The notes beneath the pieces are model-generated. The model was not told the DNA's origin and did not search any database. It saw only the letters and a program-made list of their open reading frames with translations. Positions 1 to 6,096 of a DNA stretch of 7,431 bases are shown here, piece after piece. Positions within the stretch are counted from its first letter, which is position 1. The number at the start of each line of letters is the position of its first letter. The position numbers and the translations under genes were made by a program. Source of the DNA: a bacterium (lineage in GTDB: Bacteria; Chloroflexota; Dormibacteria; UBA8260; Bog-877); contig JAKAVU010000142.1 in NCBI GenBank assembly GCA_021817185.1, forward strand, positions 1 to 7,431, read 5' to 3'.

Positions 1-222
1 GCCGAGCTGGCGCTCGACCGCTGCCGCCTGGTCATCGAGGGCGAGGAGCTCTTCGCCTCGGGACAGGTGGTGGAGGGCGCCGTCGAGAGGGTCGCCCCCC
101 GGCTGCTGCGGCCGCGCGTGGCAATCGAGATCAACCTGGGGGTGGGGGAGGCCGAGGCAACCGCGCTCGGCTGCGACCTGAGCCCCGACTATGTGAGGAT
201 CAATGCCGACTATTCCACCTGA
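1..222 (+). CDS. argJ: ArgJ, bifunctional ornithine acetyltransferase / N-acetylglutamate synthase, C-terminal end (5' truncated by window)
   Basis: Frame 1 is open from the first base to TGA at 220-222 and encodes the last 73 residues of a protein. The final residues, [11 protein letters not shown], match the highly conserved ArgJ C-terminus, preceded by the usual [13 protein letters not shown] stretch. ArgJ moves the acetyl group from N-acetylornithine to glutamate, which releases ornithine and regenerates acetylglutamate (cyclic pathway); some members also use acetyl-CoA. The enzyme matures by self-cleavage at an internal Thr, which lies upstream of this window and cannot be checked. The C-terminal residues are known to contribute to the active site in the family. 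The end overlaps the start of argB by 20 nt, consistent with one transcript. Identification is firm; monofunctional versus bifunctional activity cannot be decided here. Confidence 0.93.
   Translation, partial: AELALDRCRLVIEGEELFASGQVVEGAVERVAPRLLRPRVAIEINLGVGEAEATALGCDLSPDYVRINADYST
195..199 (+). promoter_or_regulatory. Ribosome binding site of argB
   Basis: GAGGA lies 3 nt before the ATG at 203, inside the argJ coding sequence. The spacing is short, but the site supports ATG 203 over the in-frame GTG at 248, which has no purine-rich element upstream. Confidence 0.5.
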
Positions 223-1102
223 CTCAACCCCGTCGCTGCCCTTTGCCGTGCGCGCCCAGGTGCTGGTGGAGGCGCTGCCCTACATCCGCCGCTTTCACGG
301 CCAGCTGCTGGTGGTCAAGCTGGGGGGCGCCGCCATGGAGGATCCCCTGGAGCGCGAGGCGGTGCTTCAGGATCTGGTCCTGCTCCGCTTCGTGGGGATG
401 CGGCCGGTGCTGGTGCATGGAGGCGGCCGTGAGATCACGGCCATGGCCGCCGCCCTTGGGCTGGACACCCGCTTTGTGGGCGGGCTCAGGGTCACCGACG
501 AACGCACCATGGAGGTCGCCAAGATGGTGCTGACCGGCAAGATCAGCCCGGATCTGGTCACCACCATCCACCGTCTGGGTGGCCGGGCCATGGGTCTCTC
601 CGGAGAGGACGGGCCCACTTTGTTGGTCAAGCGTCAGCTGGGGCCGCAGGGGGAGGACCTCGGTCTGGTGGGTGCGGTGGCGGAGGTCAATCCCGAACCG
701 GTCCTGGCCCTCACCGAACGGGGCCTGATCCCCGTGGTCGCATCCATCGGCCTGGGGTACGACGGCAAGAGCTACAACGTCAACGCCGACACCGTGGCGG
801 CGGCGCTCGCGGTCTCGTTGCAGGCGGCCAAGCTGATCATGCTCACCGACGTCGTCGGGGTGCAGGGCGCCCGGGGCGAGTTGCTGAGCCGGCTCTCGGT
901 CTCCCAGGCCGAGGCGCTGCTGGAGCAGGGCGTGGCCCGGGAGGGGATGATCCCCAAGCTGGGCGCCGCCTGCCAGGCGGCCCGGGCCGGGGTTGCGGTG
1001 CACATCATCGACGGCCGGGAGCCGCACTCGGTTCTGCTCGAACTGCTCACCGAGGCAGGGGTCGGCACCATGATCGATCCCCTGTCCGCTGGCGATGACT
1101 GA
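203..1102 (+). CDS. argB: ArgB, acetylglutamate kinase
   Basis: This 299-residue protein phosphorylates N-acetyl-L-glutamate with ATP, the second arginine step. It has the amino-acid-kinase fold signatures: VKLGG at 38-42 with Lys39, the HGGG glycine loop at 72-75, GLRVT at 94-98 with the substrate-binding Arg96, YNVNAD at 191-196 with Asn192 and Asp196, and GMIPK at 248-252 with Lys252. By alignment to the E. coli enzyme these are the catalytic and substrate-binding residues. An N-terminal helix segment (about 16-31, ending ALPYIRRF) and the C-terminal [16 protein letters not shown]...GVGTMI segment (267-291) resemble the arginine-inhibited hexameric kinases, so feedback inhibition is inferred. 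The start at 203 has an SD-like GAGGA and overlaps argJ by 20 nt. The first ~13 residues are Pro-rich and may be dispensable. The end overlaps argD by 8 nt. Confidence 0.97.
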   Translation: MPTIPPDSTPSLPFAVRAQVLVEALPYIRRFHGQLLVVKLGGAAMEDPLEREAVLQDLVLLRFVGMRPVLVHGGGREITAMAAALGLDTRFVGGLRVTDERTMEVAKMVLTGKISPDLVTTIHRLGGRAMGLSGEDGPTLLVKRQLGPQGEDLGLVGAVAEVNPEPVLALTERGLIPVVASIGLGYDGKSYNVNADTVAAALAVSLQAAKLIMLTDVVGVQGARGELLSRLSVSQAEALLEQGVAREGMIPKLGAACQAARAGVAVHIIDGREPHSVLLELLTEAGVGTMIDPLSAGDD

Positions 1103-2318
1103 GGCCCTGCCGCCAGGTCTGGCCGAGCGCGAGGCCGCGGTTGTCTGCGGCACCTACCGCCGTCCCCCCCTGGTGCTGGTCGAGGGCAGCGGCTGCTTTG
1201 TCACGACCGACCAGGGCGAGCGGCTGATGGACCTGGTGGGCGGGATCGCGGTCAACGTGCTGGGGCACTGCCACCCCGAGGTGGTGGCGGCGGCGACCGC
1301 CCAGCTGGGGCGACTCATCCACACCAGCAACCTCTACTACACGACGCCTCAGGTAGAGCTGGCGGAAGCGCTGGTGGCCTCCGCCTTTCCGGGCCGGGTC
1401 TTCTGGTGCAACAGCGGCGCCGAGGCCAATGAGGCCGCGATCAAGGTGGCCAGGAAGTGGGGCCGCCTCAACCGCCGCGGTGCCTTCACGATCGTGACCC
1501 TGGAGGGAGCGTTCCACGGCCGCACCCTGGCGACCCTGGCCGCGACGGGCAACGCCCACTACAGCGATCCGTTCCGGCCGCTCCCGGACGGGTTCAGGCA
1601 GGTGCCGCGCGGGAGCCTGGATGCCGTCGAGCGGGCCCTGACCGACCCCGAGCGTCCGGCGGTGGCGGTGATGGCCGAGCCGGTCCAGGGAGAGAGCGGT
1701 GTCAACCCCTTGGGCGCCGACTACCTGGTCGGGCTGCGCGAACTGTGCGACCGGCACCAGGCTCTGCTGATCCTGGACGAGGTGCAGACCGGGATGGGTC
1801 GGTCCGGAACCATGTGGGCCCATCAGGCGGCGGGGATATCTCCGGACATCATGACCGCCGCCAAGGGGCTGGGGGGCGGCCTTCCCTTGGGGGCGATGCT
1901 GGTGTCGAAGGCGGCTGACTGCCTGGAGCCCGGCGACCACGGCAGCACCTTCGGCGGCAATCCGGTCTCGTGCGCGGCCGGTCTGGCGGCTCTGAGGGTG
2001 ATAGTCCGAGACCACCTCTGCGAGCGCGCGACGATCGCCGGCGACCAGCTCAAGGAGGGTATCCTCGGTCTCCGCTCGCTGGGACTGCCGGTTGCCGAGG
2101 TGCGCGGCAGCGGGCTGCTGCTGGGGATCGGGCTCGCGGCGCCAATGGCCCGCGAGGTGGCGGCCGCCGCGATCCAGGAGGGGCTCCTCATCAATCCCAT
2201 CGGCGCCGAGACGATCCGCCTCGCCCCCCCGTTGACCATCTCCGACGACGAGATCCAGCTGGCCCTCGAAGGGTTGCGGGCCAGCCTCCTGCGGGCGGTC
2301 GCGGAGCCCGGGAGTTGA
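1095..2318 (+). CDS. argD: ArgD, acetylornithine aminotransferase (class III, PLP-dependent)
   Basis: This 407-residue enzyme converts N-acetylglutamate semialdehyde plus glutamate to N2-acetylornithine and 2-oxoglutarate. Class III aminotransferase landmarks appear in order: NSGAEANE at 106-113 (phosphate-binding loop), FHGRT at 140-144, EPVQGE at 195-200, DEVQTGMGR at 228-236 with the cofactor-binding Asp228, and AKGLGGGLPLGA at 256-267 with the Schiff-base Lys257. HGSTFGGNP follows at 282-290 with the phosphate-contacting Thr285, then RLAPPL at 375-380 with Arg375 for the substrate carboxylate. Length and motif spacing are normal. The ATG at 1095 lies within the argB end (8-nt overlap) and has no clear Shine-Dalgarno site, so translation probably depends on coupling to argB. 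Some family members also act on succinyl-diaminopimelate in lysine synthesis; the operon context favours the arginine role. Confidence 0.96.
   Translation: MTEALPPGLAEREAAVVCGTYRRPPLVLVEGSGCFVTTDQGERLMDLVGGIAVNVLGHCHPEVVAAATAQLGRLIHTSNLYYTTPQVELAEALVASAFPGRVFWCNSGAEANEAAIKVARKWGRLNRRGAFTIVTLEGAFHGRTLATLAATGNAHYSDPFRPLPDGFRQVPRGSLDAVERALTDPERPAVAVMAEPVQGESGVNPLGADYLVGLRELCDRHQALLILDEVQTGMGRSGTMWAHQAAGISPDIMTAAKGLGGGLPLGAMLVSKAADCLEPGDHGSTFGGNPVSCAAGLAALRVIVRDHLCERATIAGDQLKEGILGLRSLGLPVAEVRGSGLLLGIGLAAPMAREVAAAAIQEGLLINPIGAETIRLAPPLTISDDEIQLALEGLRASLLRAVAEPGS
2310..2314 (+). promoter_or_regulatory. Ribosome binding site that fixes the GTG start of argR
   Basis: GGGAG, in the last codons of argD, lies 6 nt before GTG 2321. 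The frame is open far upstream, and a TTG at 2315 is also in frame, but the TTG would sit directly on this site. GTG 2321 is therefore the best start. Confidence 0.65.
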
Positions 2319-2320
2319 TC

Positions 2321-2812
2321 GTGCAGACCGGCAAGCGGGAGCGCCAGTCAGCCATCGTGGAGCTCCTGTGGGAGGTGCCGGTCGCTACCCAGGAACAGCT
2401 GGCTCAGGAGCTGCATCGGCGTCACATCGAGGCTGACCAGGCGACCATCAGCCGCGACCTGCGCGAGTTGGGAGTGGCGCGTGTGGCCGGGAGCCCCGGC
2501 CGCCGTTACCTTCCGCCTCCCCACCTTTCAGAGCGCTGGGACCGAGCCTGCCAGGTGCTCGGCAGCCAGTTGGAACGGTTGGAGCGGGTGGGGTTGATGG
2601 TGGTCCTCCACACCCCCGTCGGGGCGGCCCCGGTGGTGGCGGCGGCGATCGACTCCCTCCACCTGGCCGACGTGGCGGGGACCGTGGCCGGGGATGACAC
2701 AATCTTCATCCAGGCGAGGACCGCGGCTGGAGCCAGGTCGGTGGCCCAGCAGTTGGAGGCGCTCAGGCGGGTGTCTCCGGCGGGCCCGGTTCCGGGAGGG
2801 CATGGCGCTTGA
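2321..2812 (+). CDS. argR: ArgR, arginine repressor
   Basis: This 163-residue protein has the usual ArgR length and layout. An N-terminal winged helix-turn-helix (about 5-66) contains the recognition-helix motif ATISRDLRELG at 41-51. It is joined by a linker to a C-terminal oligomerisation and arginine-binding domain (about 72-152) with TPVGAAPVVAAAID at 98-111 and GTVAGDDTIFI at 120-130. The Asp pair 125-126 corresponds to the arginine-binding acidic residues of the family. ArgR hexamers bound to arginine repress arginine genes at ARG boxes. The gene lies 2 nt after argD and overlaps argG by 4 nt, so the repressor is inside the operon it presumably controls, which implies autoregulation. No operator is visible around its own start, so the controlled promoter is expected upstream of the window. 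The GTG start is chosen from the GGGAG at 2310-2314. Confidence 0.95.
   Translation: MQTGKRERQSAIVELLWEVPVATQEQLAQELHRRHIEADQATISRDLRELGVARVAGSPGRRYLPPPHLSERWDRACQVLGSQLERLERVGLMVVLHTPVGAAPVVAAAIDSLHLADVAGTVAGDDTIFIQARTAAGARSVAQQLEALRRVSPAGPVPGGHGA
2794..2800 (+). promoter_or_regulatory. Ribosome binding site of argG
   Basis: GGGAGGG, a strong Shine-Dalgarno sequence inside the argR 3' end, is placed 8 nt before the TTG at 2809. It supports TTG as the argG start. The ATG at 2802 is only 1 nt downstream and in another frame, so it cannot use this site properly. Confidence 0.7.
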
Positions 2813-4101
2813 GCGAACGACCCCGCTGCGTGCTGGCGTTCTCCGGTGGACTCGACACCACCGTGGCCGTCCACTGGCTCACCCATCAGCGCGGCTTCGA
2901 AGTGATCACCCTTTCCGCCGACCTCGGCGAGGCCAAGTCGGCCGAGGACCTCCAGCAGCGGGCGCTGCGGGCGGGAGCGGTGGCCGCCCATGTGGTCGAC
3001 GCCAAGGAGGTTTTGCTCAGCGACTTCGTGTTCCCATCCCTGCAGGCGGGGGCCCTGTACCAGGGTGTGTACCCGCTCGCGACCGCGCTCGGACGCCCCC
3101 TCATCGCCCGCCTGCTGGTGGAGGTGGCCCGGGAGACCGGGGCGTCCGCGGTCGCCCACGGCTGCACCGCCAAGGGCAATGACCAGGTCCGCTTCGACGT
3201 GGCGGTCGGGGCCCTCGCGCCCGGCCTGCAGGTGGTCGCGCCGGTCAGGGAGTGGAGCCTGGGACGGAGCGAGGAGATCGCATATGCCGCCGAGCACGGC
3301 CTGGAGGTCAGGGCCACCCGGGAGAGCCCCTACAGCGTCGACGCCAACCTCTGGGGCCGCAGTGTGGAGGCCGGAGTCCTGGAGGATCCCTGGCAACCGC
3401 CGCCGGAGGACGCCTTCGAGTGGACGATCTCTCCCGCCGCCGCCCCACCCGACGGCAACCCGGTGGAGATCCACTTCGAGCAGGGGGTCCCGACCAGGCT
3501 CGACGGGGTGGAGCTCTCCCCGGTGGAGCTGGTGGTGAGGCTCAACGAGCTGGGGGGAGCCAACGGCGTGGGTCGCATCGACCACGTCGAGGATCGGCTG
3601 GTGGGGATCAAGTCCCGAGAGGTGTACGAGGCCCCCGCCGCGATCATCCTGGACACCGCCCACCGGGCCCTGGAGTCGCTCACCCTGGCTCGAGACGTGC
3701 TTCGGTTCAAGCGCCAGGTGGCCGACGAGTGGGCGCAGCTCACGTATGACGGACTGTGGTACTCGGCGCTGCGCCAGAGCCTCTACGCCTTCGTCCGGTC
3801 GACCCAGCAGTTCGTGAGCGGGGAGGTGCGGCTGCAGCTGCGCCAGGGAGCCATCACCGTGCTCGGACGGAGCAGTCCAGCCTCCCTGTACCGGCGCGAG
3901 CTGGCCACCTACGAGCGCGCCGAGGACCGCTTCCGCCACCAGTCCGCCGAAGGGTTCTTGAACATCTTCGGGCTCCCCTTGCGGACCCAGGCGGCAGTTC
4001 AGGGCAATCTCTGGGAGGAGTCCAAGCCGCTGCTGCGCTCGATGCCTCGCGGGATCGCCGCGGGCAAGCCTGACGAGCCCGGCGATGTCGCCGACGCCTG
4101 A
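2809..4101 (+). CDS. argG: ArgG, argininosuccinate synthase
   Basis: This 430-residue enzyme joins citrulline and aspartate using ATP to give argininosuccinate, AMP and pyrophosphate. The N-terminal ATP-pyrophosphatase P-loop SGGLDT is at 12-17. Tyr88 and the following PLATALGRPLIA represent the citrulline-site segment. The second family signature, GCTAKGNDQVRF, is at 118-129, and SREVYEAPA lies at 269-277. The C-terminal half contains YDGLWYSALR (313-322) and the GRSSPASLY segment (353-361) involved in oligomerisation. It is about 25-30 residues longer than many bacterial ArgG proteins, mainly through a polar tail after about residue 405. Translation starts at TTG in a TTGA start/stop overlap with argR, supported by the strong SD at 2794-2800. 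GTG 2830, in frame, is a less likely alternative because it would remove the residues just before the P-loop strand. The end overlaps argH by 17 nt. Confidence 0.96.
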   Translation: MSERPRCVLAFSGGLDTTVAVHWLTHQRGFEVITLSADLGEAKSAEDLQQRALRAGAVAAHVVDAKEVLLSDFVFPSLQAGALYQGVYPLATALGRPLIARLLVEVARETGASAVAHGCTAKGNDQVRFDVAVGALAPGLQVVAPVREWSLGRSEEIAYAAEHGLEVRATRESPYSVDANLWGRSVEAGVLEDPWQPPPEDAFEWTISPAAAPPDGNPVEIHFEQGVPTRLDGVELSPVELVVRLNELGGANGVGRIDHVEDRLVGIKSREVYEAPAAIILDTAHRALESLTLARDVLRFKRQVADEWAQLTYDGLWYSALRQSLYAFVRSTQQFVSGEVRLQLRQGAITVLGRSSPASLYRRELATYERAEDRFRHQSAEGFLNIFGLPLRTQAAVQGNLWEESKPLLRSMPRGIAAGKPDEPGDVADA

Positions 4102-5608
4102 CTACCCGGCCTCCTCAAGGCGGGCCGCCAAGGCGTGGAGCGGGCGCCTGCAGGAGCCCTCGGCCCTGACCCTGGAGGAGTACAGCTCCTCCCTGGCGTG
4201 GGATATGCAGCTCGCGGAGGACGATGTCCAAGGGTCGAGGGCGCATGCCCGAGCGCTCGGCGCCGCCGGCCTTCTCGACCAGCCCACTCTGGACCGCCTC
4301 CTGGGGGGATTGGAGGCGGTGGCCGCGGAGCTGAGCTCCGGCACCTTGGCGCTGCTCCCATCGGACGAGGACATCCACATGGCGGTCGAACGCCGCCTCA
4401 CCGAGCTGGTCGGCGAGCCCGGGCGGCGGCTGCACACGGGCCGCAGCCGCAACGATCAGGTGGCTCTCGACCTCCGCCTCTACGCGCGCCGAGCCTGCGT
4501 CCAATTGGTGCTGGCGGCGGCCGACCTTCAGGAGGTGCTGCTGCGGCGAGCTCGCGAGCAGCGCGCCACCCTCCTGCCCGGATACACCCACATGCAGCGA
4601 GGCCAGCCAGTCCACCTCGCCCACCACCTCCTGGCGTACCTGGAGATGCTGGGACGTGACCGGGGACGGCTCCAGGACTGCTGGGCCCGGGCCGATGAGT
4701 CTCCCCTAGGTGCCGGGGGGTTGGCCGGCACCACCTTGCCGATCCCGCGTGAGGGCCCCGCCAGGGAGCTGGGCTTCAGCCGGGTAACGGCCAACAGCCT
4801 GGACGCCGTGTCGGACCGTGACTTCGCCGTGGAGCTGGTCTTCGACTGCGCCCTGCTGGGCGTGCACCTGTCCCGGCTGGCCGAGGACCTGATCATCTGG
4901 AACACCGCCGAGTTCTCCTTCGTCGCCCTGCCCGACCGCTGGGCGACCGGATCGAGCATCATGCCCCAGAAGAAGAACCCTGACCTGCTCGAGCTGGTAA
5001 GAGGCAGGGCGGCGGTGCCCATCAGCTCGCTGGTGGGCCTGCTCACCCTGCTCAAGGGCCTGCCGCTGAGCTACAACCGCGATCTGCAGGAGGACAAGCG
5101 CCACCTGTTCGCCGCCGTCGAGGTGACCCGGGCCAGCATGGTGGCGCTGGCGGGTCTTCTGGCGGAACTTCGGTTCAACCCTCCCCGGATGATCCGGGCG
5201 GCGTCAGATCCGGACCTGCTGGCGACCGACCTGGCGGAGTTCCTGGTGCTGCGGGGGGTGCCCTTCCGAAGCGCCCACGAGCTGGTGGGACAGGCGGTGC
5301 GGCGCTCCCATCAGGACGGGGTGCCGCTGGACCGGCTCATCGATGAGCGGGGCCCCGAGCTGGGGTTCCCGGCAGAAGCGGCCACCGTGTTCGACCCCCG
5401 GCGCTCGCTGTCCCAGCGCGAGCAGGTCGGGGCGCCGGGGCCCCGCGCCACCGGGCTGGCCCTGCGCCGCGCCGCCCGTCAGATCGCGTCGGCGAGAAGT
5501 TGGGCGAGGCTCCACCGGGGCGCGGGCGCGCCCCATCCGGGCGAGATGGGTGTGGTGGAGGTTGCTACGATCAGTCCCACGCAGCCATCCGTCAACCGGG
5601 AAGCCTGA
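4085..5608 (+). CDS. argH: ArgH, argininosuccinate lyase, with a C-terminal extension
   Basis: ArgH splits argininosuccinate into arginine and fumarate, the last step of the pathway. The 507-residue product belongs to the fumarase/aspartase superfamily. Conserved motifs appear in order: WSGRLQEP at 18-25, TGRSRNDQ at 118-125, GYTHMQRGQP at 166-175 with the Thr168-His169 pair, and the superfamily signature GSSIMPQKKNP at 289-299 with the catalytic serine loop. YNRDLQEDK follows at 330-338. The usual lyase core ends near residue 475 (ASARSWARL); the remaining ~30 residues match nothing I recognise and coincide with promoter-like DNA, so they look like read-through of former intergenic sequence. 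ATG 4085 lies within the end of argG (17-nt overlap) without an obvious SD, which suggests translational coupling. The stop codon shares its A with the ATG of the next gene. Confidence 0.95.
   Translation: MSPTPDYPASSRRAAKAWSGRLQEPSALTLEEYSSSLAWDMQLAEDDVQGSRAHARALGAAGLLDQPTLDRLLGGLEAVAAELSSGTLALLPSDEDIHMAVERRLTELVGEPGRRLHTGRSRNDQVALDLRLYARRACVQLVLAAADLQEVLLRRAREQRATLLPGYTHMQRGQPVHLAHHLLAYLEMLGRDRGRLQDCWARADESPLGAGGLAGTTLPIPREGPARELGFSRVTANSLDAVSDRDFAVELVFDCALLGVHLSRLAEDLIIWNTAEFSFVALPDRWATGSSIMPQKKNPDLLELVRGRAAVPISSLVGLLTLLKGLPLSYNRDLQEDKRHLFAAVEVTRASMVALAGLLAELRFNPPRMIRAASDPDLLATDLAEFLVLRGVPFRSAHELVGQAVRRSHQDGVPLDRLIDERGPELGFPAEAATVFDPRRSLSQREQVGAPGPRATGLALRRAARQIASARSWARLHRGAGAPHPGEMGVVEVATISPTQPSVNREA
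5532..5550 (+). repeat. Short inverted repeat (hairpin) in the argH 3' end
   Basis: CCCATC (5532-5537) and GATGGG (5545-5550) are perfect 6-bp inverted arms around a 7-nt loop. No T-tract follows, so it is not a convincing intrinsic terminator. It lies just upstream of the candidate promoter at 5563-5571 and overlaps the -35 area, so it could be a regulator site or simply chance in GC-rich DNA. Confidence 0.3.
5563..5571 (+). promoter_or_regulatory. Candidate extended -10 promoter for the downstream USP gene
   Basis: TG-C-TACGAT forms an extended -10 element of the type used by housekeeping sigma factors in high-GC bacteria. The predicted start point falls near 5578, about 30 nt before the ATG at 5608. 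No good -35 hexamer is visible about 17 bp upstream, which extended -10 promoters can tolerate. It lies in the unusual C-terminal tail of argH, so it would give the next gene expression independent of the arginine operon. Confidence 0.4.
5598..5603 (+). promoter_or_regulatory. Probable ribosome binding site of the USP gene
   Basis: GGGAAG lies 4 nt before ATG 5608, inside the last codons of argH. It is a moderate match with short spacing. It supports initiation at 5608 together with the TGATG stop/start overlap. Confidence 0.4.
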
Positions 5609-6096
5609 TGTATCGCAAGCTCTATCTGCCCCTCGACAACTCGGACCATTCGACCGCGGCGGCCGAGGTGGCGATCCGGCTCGCCAAGGCGACCGGGGCC
5701 GAGATCGTCGGCAGCCACGTCTACGCGGCCCGGCTCCACGACTATCGCTTCAAGCAGATGGAGTACACGCTGCCGGAGGAGTATCAGGACGAGGTCGAGC
5801 TCGAGCGCCAGCGCAAGATCCATGACAGCCTCATCACCCGGGGACTGGGGCTCATCTCCGACTCCTACCTGGAGGCCGCCGAACGGAGCTGCCGGGAGGC
5901 GGGCGTGCAGTTCACCCCCAAGACCTTCGACGGCAAGAACTGGGAGGTCTTGGTCAAGGACATCGAGGAGTCCGACTACGACCTGGTGCTGATGGGCGCC
6001 TGTGGCCTGGGCCAGGTGAAGGAGACCCAGCTGGGGACCTGCGTGGATCGGGTGGTGCGGCGGGCCTTCCGTGACACCATCGTGGTCAGGCATCGC
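5608..6096 (+). other. USP domain 1 (residues 1-163)
   Basis: Starts with the beta-strand KLYLPLDNS and ends with TIVVR. The intact G130-x2-G133-x9-G143-T144 motif predicts ATP binding, as in MJ0577-type USPs. A roughly 45-residue charged helical insertion (about 41-88) follows the second strand. Confidence 0.8.

Noticed and set aside
1047..2015. 322-codon open frame on the minus strand
   Set aside because: Antisense shadow of argD with biased composition and no motif.
1970..2320. Upstream extension of the argR frame into argD
   Set aside because: The frame is open, but the translated part overlapping argD is Arg/Gly/Pro-rich and unlike ArgR, while GTG 2321 with GGGAG gives the normal protein length.
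2280..2330. ARG box operator near argR
   Set aside because: No AT-rich palindrome resembling an ARG box is visible; the operator is more likely upstream of argC, outside the window.
2802..3182. Frame beginning at ATG 2802
   Set aside because: Out of frame with argG, only 1 nt from the SD, and its product is low-complexity; it is a shadow of argG.
2506..3939. 477-codon open frame on the minus strand
   Set aside because: Antisense to argR and argG, with no recognisable motif; the + strand genes have full catalytic signatures.
5532..5560. Intrinsic terminator after argH
   Set aside because: The 6-bp stem has no T-tract after it and lies inside the coding sequence.
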